Shown piece by piece: positions 17,344-26,500 of a DNA stretch of 64,000 nt. Within the stretch, counting starts at the first letter, position 1; each line of letters opens with the position of its first letter. This stretch comes from Paenibacillus pabuli NBRC 13638. Its GTDB lineage: Bacteria > Bacillota > Bacilli > Paenibacillales > Paenibacillaceae. Location: the NCBI RefSeq assembly GCF_001514495.1, contig NZ_BCNM01000010.1, positions 124,001 through 188,000 on the forward strand. Reading direction: 5' to 3'. A program made the translations under genes and the position numbers. The notes beneath the pieces were generated by a model. That model saw only the letters and a list, made by a program, of their open reading frames with translations, had not been told where the DNA came from and made no database searches.

Positions 17344-17961
17344 CTATTTCTGATGAAAAGGACAGTATTTCCGCATCATTTCGGCAGTTTCCGCATCTCG
17401 CCCTTCGTTACGCTGTTCCAGTTCGCCACTAATATGATCGAAGCGTTCGGTGGAGAGGTTTTGTCCAAATTTGAATTTGGCACTCATCCGTTCAGGAACA
17501 ATACGGACGACAGCGACGGCTTTAAGCTGACCCTTGTACCGTGGATCGGCAGCATCAATGGGAGTATATCCGCCCTGCGGTTGAAGTTTCTCCATGAAAC
17601 GTTGCAGCACCTTGCCTTTGATGTCCAGATCCTGTACAGGCTCTGCCTGACCGAATGCCATCACACTTTTGAAGAACGAGGTTGCAGGACAAGCCAATTC
17701 GGGATCGCTGAAGTAGGATGGAATCAGAGAGAACTCTTCTGCTACTGTAAAGCTGACGGAGGAGTCATGTTTGATCTGTTTCATCTTCTCTCCAGCCAGA
17801 CTCCCATGGAAATAAAAGCAACCGTCCATATATACGAAGTTCAGCGGTGTTACCCGCGGCTGCCCTTCCGGACTAACCGTTCCCAGAAAGCCAAAGGAGC
17901 ATTGGTCCAGAAAGGCTGTAATTTCCTGTTCTTCATCTACAGTAAATTCTTTTCTTCTCAT
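17344..17961 (-). CDS. Pyridoxamine 5'-phosphate oxidase-like FMN protein
   Basis: A 205-residue split-barrel flavoprotein of the PNPOx-like group. Evidence: Phe-Gly-Phe-Leu-Gly-Thr-Val-Ser-Pro-Glu-Gly-Gln-Pro-Arg-Val-Thr-Pro-Leu at the first strands, then Phe-Tyr-Phe-His-Gly-Ser-Leu-Ala-Gly-Lys-style FMN phosphate contacts. It is divergent from a MocR-type regulator across 191 bp, the arrangement usual for MocR targets linked to vitamin B6 metabolism. The substrate is unknown; NimA-like nitroreductases and haem oxygenase-like proteins share the fold. Confidence 0.8.
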   Translation of the reverse strand: MRRKEFTVDEEQEITAFLDQCSFGFLGTVSPEGQPRVTPLNFVYMDGCFYFHGSLAGEKMKQIKHDSSVSFTVAEEFSLIPSYFSDPELACPATSFFKSVMAFGQAEPVQDLDIKGKVLQRFMEKLQPQGGYTPIDAADPRYKGQLKAVAVVRIVPERMSAKFKFGQNLSTERFDHISGELEQRNEGRDAETAEMMRKYCPFHQK

Positions 17962-18029
17962 CTAGTGTTCCCCCTTGATTGATATATGAATTAAATCGTT
18001 TGACCTTAGACATAACAATAAAACCTGCA

Positions 18030-18077
18030 TTGACAACTAAAAAGATCCAATTTACATTCAATTTAATAGGCCAATTT
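18030..18077 (+). promoter_or_regulatory. Promoter of the MocR gene with direct repeats
   Basis: TTGACA (18030-18035), a 17-bp spacer and TACATT (18053-18058) form a sigma-A-type promoter. The 7-mer CCAATTT occurs at 18047-18053 and 18071-18077, 24 bp apart in the same direction. Direct repeats overlapping the promoter are the usual operator form for MocR regulators, so autoregulation is plausible. Confidence 0.5.
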
Positions 18078-18152
18078 GGAATTATATAATACACTAAATT
18101 CATGAATGCTGATGAAGCTGCAAGATCATGACCAATAGAGAAGAGGTGCAAG

Positions 18153-19610
18153 ATGGAATTGTGGCTGCCCCTGAACTCATACGAGTTACAGCATCGATAC
18201 AAATACGAAGCGTTGTACCATGCTCTGCGTGATGCGATTCATGCCGGGACGCTGGTTGGAGGCACAAGGCTGCCCTCTACCCGAGAGCTGGCGCGTCAAT
18301 ATGACATGTCGCGGGGCTCTGTTGCCCAGGTGTATGACATGCTGCTTGCCGATGGGTATGTGCAGGCATTTCGGGGAAAAGGGACATTTGTTACAGATAC
18401 GTTAACGGAACAAGAACAGGCGGGACAGGAGGCGGTGATTCAACTTTCTCCATGGGGAGAACGGGTGAGCACGCTGAATACACAGATTCAAAGAGATACA
18501 AGATCTGTCATTGAGCGTGACTCATCCCTTATCAATTTCCATGTGCATCGCATGCCTGCCGCTCATTTCCCGCAAGCGGAATGGAAGAGCGCCCTGGCCG
18601 CTGTTCATCGGAGTGATCGGCGTGAACAAAGTGGTACAGCAGGTGATCCGGAACTGAGGGAGGCCATTGCTTCACATCTGAGGTGGACACGCGGCATCCA
18701 GGCGGATGCTTCACAGATCGTATTGTTCAGTGGCTCCATGCAAGGGATTACCTTGCTGGCTCAATTGCTTGTCGCGGAAGGGGCTGCAGTGGTGTTGGAA
18801 AATCCAGGATATCAGGGCATTGCACAAGCGGTGAAATCCTGTGGTGGAGAGATTATTCCAGCTAAAATTGATGCAAGAGGCATTATTCCGCAACCATGGG
18901 AAGCACAGACGTTATTTGTAACACCAACCCGGCAATTTCCAACAGGAGCGGTCCTTGGGCTGGACAGACGCAGAGCCATACTTGCATGGGCCTCGGAGCG
19001 TAATGCTGTCATTATTGAAGATGATTATGACAGTGAGTTTCGGTGGGGTGGCAGGCCGATCGAACCGCTCAAAGTGCTTGATCGTGAACAACGGGTAATC
19101 TATGTTGGATCATTCTCACAAACGATGATTTCGTCCTTCCGGCTTGGATATGCGGTTCTACCACCAAGTCTGGTGAAGCCGCTGCTTGCTGCAAAAACGC
19201 TGTATGAACCGGTGCCCTCTGCAATTCTGGAGCAGCGTGCACTTGCAAAATTTATGACCAGAGGCGGATATTTACGCCATTTAAGACGATTGACCCGGCT
19301 TTATGGAGAGCGGCATGCGTTTTTTGTCAGCGAGATGGAGCGAGAATTACCCGAACCCTTCATTATGCAGCCGGGAGATGCAGGTTTGCATATTTATGCC
19401 ACGTGGAAGGGAGATAGCGCCAGCTATCAGCGGTTCAAGATGCTGGCTCGGGATGAACGGGTAGTATTCCGTGATGCGGTGCGATATCAGCTGACACCGG
19501 GTCACCCGGCTGTCTGTTTTGGCTTCGCACATCTGGAGAAAGAAGAGATTCAAGAGGGAATCCGGAGAATGCGGCTAGCTTGGGAGAAGTGCACATTTTC
19601 GTTTCAGTGA
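18153..19610 (+). CDS. MocR/PdxR-type regulator (GntR HTH fused to aminotransferase-like domain) lacking the PLP lysine
   Basis: A 485-residue fusion. Residues about 10-75 are a GntR winged helix (Leu-Pro-Ser-Thr-Arg-Glu-Leu-Ala, Ser-Arg-Gly-Ser-Val-Ala-Gln-Val-Tyr). From about 120 on it resembles an aspartate aminotransferase: Gly-Asp-Pro-Glu-Leu-Arg-Glu-Ala-Ile, Asn-Pro-Gly-Tyr-Gln-Gly, Thr-Pro-Thr-Arg-Gln-Phe-Pro-Thr-Gly, Glu-Asp-Asp-Tyr-Asp-Ser-Glu-Phe. In MocR proteins the PLP-binding Lys sits in a Ser/Thr-Phe-Ser-Lys motif; here the codon is CAA, giving Ser-Phe-Ser-Gln-Thr. It is divergent from the PNPOx gene, its likely target. Whether it binds PLP non-covalently or senses something else is open. 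Confidence 0.9.
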   Translation: MELWLPLNSYELQHRYKYEALYHALRDAIHAGTLVGGTRLPSTRELARQYDMSRGSVAQVYDMLLADGYVQAFRGKGTFVTDTLTEQEQAGQEAVIQLSPWGERVSTLNTQIQRDTRSVIERDSSLINFHVHRMPAAHFPQAEWKSALAAVHRSDRREQSGTAGDPELREAIASHLRWTRGIQADASQIVLFSGSMQGITLLAQLLVAEGAAVVLENPGYQGIAQAVKSCGGEIIPAKIDARGIIPQPWEAQTLFVTPTRQFPTGAVLGLDRRRAILAWASERNAVIIEDDYDSEFRWGGRPIEPLKVLDREQRVIYVGSFSQTMISSFRLGYAVLPPSLVKPLLAAKTLYEPVPSAILEQRALAKFMTRGGYLRHLRRLTRLYGERHAFFVSEMERELPEPFIMQPGDAGLHIYATWKGDSASYQRFKMLARDERVVFRDAVRYQLTPGHPAVCFGFAHLEKEEIQEGIRRMRLAWEKCTFSFQ

Positions 19611-19818
19611 ATTCCGCTGTATAATGGGATAAGACCTTTCGCTTCGCTAGAAGTAGAAAATATATAAAGTAGTATGTTGCATAAAGCCAAAGGGCGCTTT
19701 TCAATCAGCAAAAGTATGGATCAGAATGCTTCTTTCTGTCCATATTTTGTACCCGGAAGCGGTCTGAATCGGATGATGCAATATACGGATAGATTAACTT
19801 TCAAGGGGGAGTGGCGAC

Positions 19819-20604
19819 ATGCTGCAGGCATCGCCGTCATCTTTTGTTATTTTGCCCGCTGTCGCCAAAATTGTCTGCGAACCGGGATGGAAGTGGCAGA
19901 AGCGGGAAAAACCGATGCAAAACTATGACCTATTTTATGTATGGAGCGGTGAGGGTACCGTTGTGCTGAACGACCAGCCGTATGAAGTTGGCAAAGGCAG
20001 CTGTTTCCTGTTCCGGCCAGGAGACCATACAAGTGCAACACATAACAGGCAGAAGCCGCTGGTACTGACATATATTCATTTTGATGTAGATGTACCTGTT
20101 CTCGATGTGCCCCAGTCATATCGGGAGGTGCAGGAAACGGTAGAATTTGAACATTTGCTGGCGCGGTATGTAAGACTGTTCCTATCTGATGTATATGGAA
20201 GAAGCGAGGAAAGTCGGTTGATTCTGAAGCAGTTGATGATTCATTTGCTGCGTGCAGATACTGAAGCACCTGTGGAGAAAAAGGTGAGCAACCAGTTGTC
20301 CGATGTCATCCAGGAAGTTGCGAACTATGTACGCCAGCATCCAGGGATAACACATCGGGTGGAAGACCTCGCTGCAAGGGCTGGACTATCGCCCCGATAC
20401 TTCTCCATCAAGTTCAAGGAATTGATAGGTTCGTCCGTGCAATCCTATATTATCCGCATGCGTATCGAGCGTGCCGAACATCTGCTGGTGCATACTGGCA
20501 TGAACGTAACCGAAGTGGCGGATGCCCTCGGGTATCGGGATATCTTTTTCTTCAGTCGTCAGTTCAAGCAGTACACCGGCAAAAGTCCATCCGAAATTCG
20601 GTAG
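19819..20604 (+). CDS. AraC-family transcriptional regulator
   Basis: A 261-residue regulator. An N-terminal cupin (Gly-Glu-Gly-Thr-Val-Val-Leu-Asn and Phe-Arg-Pro-Gly-Asp-His) precedes a C-terminal double HTH: Leu-Ala-Ala-Arg-Ala-Gly-Leu-Ser-Pro-Arg-Tyr-Phe-Ser and Ala-Leu-Gly-Tyr-Arg-Asp-Ile-Phe-Phe-Phe-Ser-Arg-Gln-Phe-Lys. The cupin suggests a sugar-like effector, as in many Paenibacillus AraC proteins. AAGGGGG precedes the ATG. No transporter or catabolic gene lies beside it. Confidence 0.88.
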   Translation: MLQASPSSFVILPAVAKIVCEPGWKWQKREKPMQNYDLFYVWSGEGTVVLNDQPYEVGKGSCFLFRPGDHTSATHNRQKPLVLTYIHFDVDVPVLDVPQSYREVQETVEFEHLLARYVRLFLSDVYGRSEESRLILKQLMIHLLRADTEAPVEKKVSNQLSDVIQEVANYVRQHPGITHRVEDLAARAGLSPRYFSIKFKELIGSSVQSYIIRMRIERAEHLLVHTGMNVTEVADALGYRDIFFFSRQFKQYTGKSPSEIR

Positions 20605-20698
20605 GACCCCTGCTGCCGGGTAAATAGCACAACGTTTCAATCCGGGAACGCAGGGGTAAGTATGTAGCATTCCAGATGATCGAAAGGGGGAACTTGTG

Positions 20699-20818
20699 AT
20701 GAACGGGAAACGTCGGGTCCGCAACCGGGGCTGCTCTACAAAGGGATTTAATCTTTTCCGGAACCGCCTGCGTCGCTTCAAACCGGCGGAGGCGTTGCAG
20801 CAGGACGTATGGTTTTGA
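20699..20818 (+). CDS. Small Arg-rich ORF (39 residues)
   Basis: An ATG 8 nt after GAAAGGGGG opens a 39-codon frame. It begins Met-Asn-Gly-Lys-Arg-Arg-Val-Arg-Asn-Arg-Gly-Cys and ends Gln-Gln-Asp-Val-Trp-Phe. About a quarter of the residues are Arg or Lys. It lies alone in the 509-bp interval between the AraC gene and psd. No family is recognised. The good ribosome site is the main support; it could still be chance. Confidence 0.35.
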   Translation: MNGKRRVRNRGCSTKGFNLFRNRLRRFKPAEALQQDVWF

Positions 20819-20929
20819 GAAATGGTCATACAACCAATAGGACGGAGCTTAGCTTCGTATTGCACGTATACATGAATTGTAAAATGGCTTGATCTTGACT
20901 CTTATAGTATAAGCGGATCATCGCTTGGC

Positions 20930-20991
20930 AAAGGTACTCATAGCCTGAACACTCTTTCCTAAGAAGGTGTTGAGGCTGAGAGTACCTTTTT
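20930..20991. terminator. Long hairpin with T-tract
   Basis: AAAGGTACTC (20930-20939) pairs with GAGTACCTTT (20980-20989). Inside this, AGCCT/AGGCT and AACAC/GTGTT extend the stem past small internal loops. T residues follow. It could end the small ORF upstream or be an independent small RNA. Confidence 0.5.
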
Positions 20992-21036
20992 ACATGGACA
21001 GAAGTACCCCAATAACGTTCCCATATACTTGGAAAT

Positions 21037-21070
21037 TAAAAAAGATGACTCCTGTTATTCAGGAATCATC
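21037..21070 (-). terminator. Terminator of psd
   Basis: On the minus strand GATGATTCCTG pairs with CAGGAGTCATC around AATAA and runs into TTTTTT, 44 bp after the psd stop. Confidence 0.85.
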
Positions 21071-21113
21071 TACCCGGTTGACGTATTTCTTCTTTTGTTG
21101 TTTCTCCAGACCG

Positions 21114-21914
21114 TCACTTTGTTCCGTTTAACGGTTTTAACCGCCCGAGCAGTTCGCCCATTTTGACGAAGTCCCCTGGCTGCAAGTCTGGTTTCGGTTC
21201 AAATGTGCCGCTCTGCGTTAACAGTACGACAGTAGAGCCGAATTCGAAATAAGCCAAATCATCGCCCTGTGCCCAGGAACTTGAGTCTGGGTTGGCATAC
21301 TGTATGCTGCTCACATTCATTGCGCCTACCTTCACGACAGCGACTTCTCCAAAATCATGACCAATATACGTAATGAGCCGTTCGTTTCGACTCAGTACCG
21401 ATCTCATATGAGTCAGCCCAAAATCATTTACGGGATATACCTTGCCCTTGATATGCTCGCTCTCAATTCTGCGACCGCTGACAGGTGCATGAATACGGTG
21501 ATAGTCGCGAGGGCTAAGATACAGAACGAAGGCATAGCCGTGCTTATACTTCTCCAGATGTGGTGAGTGGTTTAACAATTCAGCAAGTGTATAATTTTGT
21601 CCCTTAACATTCAGGAGCGTTCCAGCAGATACCGGACCGGATGCCGTGATTTTGGCATCTACCGGACTGATCAGTGCATGTTCTGAAAGTTCAAACGGGC
21701 GCATGCCCGGTTTTAATTTACGGGTAAAGAAATCATTCAATGAACGATATTCCTTCCAGTCTTTCTCAGCTTCCTGAACAGGGATGTTGTAGGTCCGGAC
21801 AAAATAAGGGATAAATGCCTTGCTTCCCCGGCTCTTGGAGAAGGCTCCCACGGTCCGGGAGATCCATTTGCGAGAAGAAAGCTCGGTCATTAACCGCAAC
21901 AGCGTTTTTGCCAT
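21114..21914 (-). CDS. psd: Phosphatidylserine decarboxylase
   Basis: A 266-residue PSD proenzyme that converts phosphatidylserine to phosphatidylethanolamine at the membrane. It shows Ser-Pro-Val-Asp-Ala near residue 90, Leu-Ser-Pro-Arg-Asp-Tyr-His-Arg-Ile-His-Ala-Pro, Asn-Glu-Arg and Val-Gly-Ala-Met-Asn-Val. The C-terminal Phe-Glu-Phe-Gly-Ser-Thr-Val is the autocleavage site, where Ser gives the pyruvoyl group. AAGGGGG precedes the ATG at 21914 by 6 nt; the longer upstream frame lacks a site. The phosphatidylserine synthase gene is not in the window. Confidence 0.93.
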   Translation of the reverse strand: MAKTLLRLMTELSSRKWISRTVGAFSKSRGSKAFIPYFVRTYNIPVQEAEKDWKEYRSLNDFFTRKLKPGMRPFELSEHALISPVDAKITASGPVSAGTLLNVKGQNYTLAELLNHSPHLEKYKHGYAFVLYLSPRDYHRIHAPVSGRRIESEHIKGKVYPVNDFGLTHMRSVLSRNERLITYIGHDFGEVAVVKVGAMNVSSIQYANPDSSSWAQGDDLAYFEFGSTVVLLTQSGTFEPKPDLQPGDFVKMGELLGRLKPLNGTK

Positions 21915-21999
21915 GAATATCCCCCTTAGGGTTAGTGCGAACTTCAAGGCCGGCAGGACCGACCGTTCTGCATAATATTGACACAGAATGCTCGCGAAA

Positions 22000-23130
22000 T
22001 CAATACGGGCCCCGATGGTAAGTCTGCGGTTGTCGCGGTATGAGCGAATTCTGCTCCAGCAGCAGCCGTCCGTAAGCCATGGGTCGCTGGTAGCTGACTT
22101 TCCAATGTTCGTTCATTCCAGCCTTGCGAAATCCGTAGCGCTGATCCCTTCCGTTGCATTCGATAAAATAAATTTCCCCGTTCCCGGTTATCCCCAGATC
22201 AAGACCAAGGTCCGCAAGATGTGGCAGGCTTGAAGCCAGCGTTTGTGCGATCTTGAGTGCGACAGATCTGATTCTGGTAGCCAGTTCAAGTAAATGAATG
22301 TCAGATTCCACCGTACCAAGTGCTTCAGCCAGCGTCATGACTTTGCCACCCTGGGCAATATTGGTGACAAAGGTATGTGCGGGCGCAGCCTTGGCGAACA
22401 TACCCGTGACCCCCCACAAACCGTCCCTTCCACGCTGCACCGACACCCGCAGATCGACCGGCCTTCCCTCATAACGTACCAGTGGAATGCGTTCTTCAAT
22501 GAGATAGGCATGCCGGAAAATACGTCGCAGGGTGGCGGAAGGCAGTTGTCCTTTGGTGAGTCGAAAAGTAGCCCATCCTCTACGGGAAGCTCTCGTCTCA
22601 CAGGTCAGCTTCCATTGGCCGTCCCTCTTAAATATCCGCATAATACCATGTCCGATACTTCCACTGCACGGTTTAATAATCAAGTCATCATAATGTTCCA
22701 TCATGTATACCAAGTCTTCTGGAGTGGCTTTGACCGCATGGGGGAGATACTGCCTCAAACTGAAGTCCTGATGAAGCATCTCATGAATATGGTCCTTACG
22801 ATATCGATTGCGTACATTATATACCTGTATACCCTGCAAAAGAAGTTTGGTCACCTTGTGCTGTTCCGTCCGGCGAAGCTGGAGAGCCCGGTTATGAATG
22901 ACGGAAGGCAGTGGCATTTTTTGCCGAACGTATATGCCCTCTTTTTTAATATAAGCAATACAGGCCTTCGTGTCCGAATCTATATCTTCCAGTCGCAAAA
23001 AACAAGGGGTTAATCCATAACTGGCTGCAGCCTGTTCGTAATTCGCGAGTGATTCCTGACCGGTCCTTCCGGCCGGTATCCCCCGGTACATGCGTGAATC
23101 GAACATAATGCCGATCGTTTCTTGTAGCAT
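22000..23130 (-). CDS. YheC/YheD-family endospore coat-associated protein
   Basis: A 376-residue ATP-grasp-like protein. Evidence: Ile-Ile-Lys-Pro-Cys-Ser-Gly-Ser-Ile-Gly-His-Gly-Ile, Val-Asp-Leu-Arg-Val-Ser-Val-Gln-Arg, and Gly-Leu-Asp-Leu-Gly-Ile with Phe-Ile-Glu-Cys-Asn at the C-terminal metal site. The family is found in spore formers and YheC/D associate with the spore coat. AAGGAGGA before the ATG at 23130 fixes the start. It lies upstream of psd on the same strand and divergent from the giant repeat protein, supporting a spore-surface setting. The reaction catalysed is not established. Confidence 0.85.
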   Translation of the reverse strand: MLQETIGIMFDSRMYRGIPAGRTGQESLANYEQAAASYGLTPCFLRLEDIDSDTKACIAYIKKEGIYVRQKMPLPSVIHNRALQLRRTEQHKVTKLLLQGIQVYNVRNRYRKDHIHEMLHQDFSLRQYLPHAVKATPEDLVYMMEHYDDLIIKPCSGSIGHGIMRIFKRDGQWKLTCETRASRRGWATFRLTKGQLPSATLRRIFRHAYLIEERIPLVRYEGRPVDLRVSVQRGRDGLWGVTGMFAKAAPAHTFVTNIAQGGKVMTLAEALGTVESDIHLLELATRIRSVALKIAQTLASSLPHLADLGLDLGITGNGEIYFIECNGRDQRYGFRKAGMNEHWKVSYQRPMAYGRLLLEQNSLIPRQPQTYHRGPY

Positions 23131-23524
23131 GACCGTTCCTCCTTCAATGTTATCGCGACCAAGGATCGTCCATTCATGGAATGCCGGTCTGTCACCGCAT
23201 GATTGGACATCACGATAACTCAGACCGGAATCATGATGCATCGATATGCACCGACAATTTCTCGTACCAGCTCTTTGGCATCATATGGATCTATGCAAAA
23301 TGCTTATATCATATCGTATGACATTTCCGAGACAGAGGCGTGGACAGCCGCCTTACATCTCCGGACGTGTACAGCCTATTTCACCCTTACGGTTCGTCAA
23401 TGCACATGTTGTACCTTGTACATCCAAGTGCTGTAGTTCAGCAAAAGTCAGGAATTGCAGTGGCAGATGCCCAGATCGGAGCATATGATGCCGGAGACGA
23501 ACGTCAGAGGAAGGAGCTAGCTGC

Positions 23525-26500
23525 ATGAGTAAAAAAGGCAATAAGAAGGTTCCTACGCCGAAGCTGCGGCATGTGAGTCCCAAATATAAGGAACTGGATC
23601 TGACCGATCGACGGTCAGACACAATGAACTCAGGTTTCACTTCGAATCGGGAAGAACGCTTGAATGCAAATAAACGGGATTCGAGGGCCGTTCAGGCATC
23701 AGAAGAATTCTTATTCGAATCAACGGAGCTGCCGGCTTCAACAAATGAGCTGGAAGACCTGGTGATCGTAGCCAAAACCGTCAAGTCGGAACCCGTAGAG
23801 CCTGATAGCAAGAAAGATGAGACGCAAGATAGCCCGGAGAAGCAGATTCAGGTCAGCAGCGTGGTTCCGCTTGTTCTGGAAGAAGAGCAGGACATCAACA
23901 AGCCGGAAACAGCAGCTCAGGATCGGCTGAAGATCCTGAATCAGAATCAGATGCCGGGTCATACCGGGCACTTTATCTACACGGATGACTTAAGTGAATT
24001 TGCTGTTACGGAGAGCAAATTGGCTCCTTTCTCTGTGGATGCCTCCAAGCTGAAACCGGATGCGGTCGGCAGTGAAGCATTGCAGGATTATGCGGTGACC
24101 AGCATTCACATTGCAGACGGGGCTATTGTTTCAGCGAAACTTGCGGAAGCCTCTGTATCCGAGGAGCATCTGATTGACGGCTCCGTGTCCGGTCAAAAAA
24201 TACGAAATGCTTCAATTGCCGGTGAGAAAATCAGAGATGGAAGCATCACTTCGCAAAAGCTTGGCAACCAGGTCATCGATTCAGCCAAAATTGCCGACGG
24301 TTCCATCGGCACAAGACATCTCAGCCGCATGCTGGTTACGGAGGAATTAATCAAGAATCATGCCGTAACCGGAGACAAGATCGCGATTAGCGGTGTGGAC
24401 ACAAGGCATCTCACGGGAGGAGCTGTGCATACCTCCAAACTGGCTGATGATGCGGTGACTACATCCAAAATCCGCGAAGGTGCTGTCACAGGCAGCAAAA
24501 TCGAAGAACAGTCCATTGAGTCTCGCCATATTCAGGCGGGTGCTGTTAAACAGACACATCTGGCAGAAGGGGCTGTTGGTCGTTCGCAACTATCTGTTGG
24601 CAGTATTGGAAGTGACCAGATTGAGGATGGTTCCATACAAACAAGACATTTAGCTGAGGGTTCGCTAAGCGGAAGACATCTGCTGGACGGTTCAATCGGT
24701 TCAAGCCAGATTCGTGCTTATGCAGTTGGCAAGGAGCATATTGGCAGTGGAGAAGTGGGCAGTGAGCATTTGACTGACGGTGCCGTAACCAGCAGCAAAC
24801 TGGCCGACCAGTCTGTTGGCACAGCAAAATTGCTGGAACAGTCGATTACGGCCTCCAAAATTTCTGATCAGAGCGTCATTTCTTCCAAAATTGCGGATGA
24901 AGCTGTACAGGGGAAACATCTTGCTAAAGGCTCCATTCGTGCGGAGCACATTGCGAATCGTGGAATCACGCCGGTACATGTGGACAATTCCGCCATTCAC
25001 TCCATTCACATTGCAAGTGGAAGCATCGAGGCAACTCATCTGTCTGCCGGAAGTGTATCCGGAGACGCTCTTGCAGATGGGGTTGTGACTGAGCGGCACC
25101 TGGCTGAGTCAGCTGTGGGGACGTATGAATTGCAGGATGCTGCAGTGACAGACGACAAGCTCGCAGAGGGAAGTGTAACAGCAGAAAAACTTGGAACGGC
25201 TTCAGTTAGCAGCAGAGCGCTTGCCCCGGGGAGTGTCGTATCCTCGCATCTGGCGAACGGGGGAGTTACAGGAACACATCTGGCTCCAGGCAGCGTGGGT
25301 TCCGAGGCACTAAGACCTTATGCCGTGAAATCGGAGCACTTGACAGAACATGCTGTAGGTATACCTCATCTTCAGCCGGGCAGTGTTGAAACGGACGCTA
25401 TTGCACGGGCAGCTGTGACAACAGACAAATTGGCTCCTGGCAGTGTGACTTCAGCCCAGCTGGCTGGCGGTTCCATTTTCCCGCCTCATCTCACAGATCA
25501 TGCGATTACCTCCCCCAAGCTCTCACCAGAGAGTGTGGCCACGGATAAACTGGCGGATTCTGCTGTCACGTCAGCTAAGCTGGCAGACGGCAGTGTGACT
25601 TCTTCCAAGATTATGTCAGAAAGCATCAACGCCAAACATATTCCAGCAGGAACCATTCGTGGTTATCACCTGAAGCAGCATGCCGTTTCACTGGAACATT
25701 TGTCGGAGGAAGTACGTTCACCGGAATTATTCGCGGATGGGAGTATAACGGGCAACAAACTGCGGCATGGGTCTGTAACTGTAGACCATCTGACAGCAGA
25801 ATCGGTATCCGGGACAGTATTACAACAGGAGGCTGTAGGTAGTGAGCACTTAAAGCCATCTGTTGTACAATCAGTCCATCTGGCTGAAGGAAGCATCAAG
25901 TCTGAACATCTGGGAGCTCATGTGGTGAACACACAGCATCTGAAGGCAGACAGCATTCGTGAGGAGCATATTGCTGAACAGGTGGTCACATCCCATCACT
26001 TGGCACCTGGATCTGTCGAAACAGACCATTTGGCACCTTTATCCATTACAGCGGCTCATCTTCAGCCAGGGTTGATCAGTGGTTTGCATCTCCAGGCAGA
26101 GTCGACAAGTGCAGTTCATTTGCAGCAAGGAGCTGTACATTCCCGTCATATTCAAGATGGTGAGATTCTTCCCCATCATATCCATGAACGCAGCATCGGA
26201 ACGTCTCATCTGGAAGAAGAAGCGGTAAGTACAATTATATTACAGGATGAATCTGTAACCCGCTCCAAACTGGCGAGTGGGAGTGTTGATGGCAGCAAAT
26301 TAGCAGCCGGGGCAGTAACGTCTACCCACATTGCAGACGAAAGTGTGCAAACCCGTCATATTCAAGAGGGAGCAATCTGTGCAGATCATATTCAAGAGCG
26401 CAGCATAGGCACAGTCCATTTGGAAGAGGAGTCAGTCAGTACAATCCATTTGCAAAATGGATCGGTTACGAGTGCAAAACTGGCGGACGGCAGTATAAAC

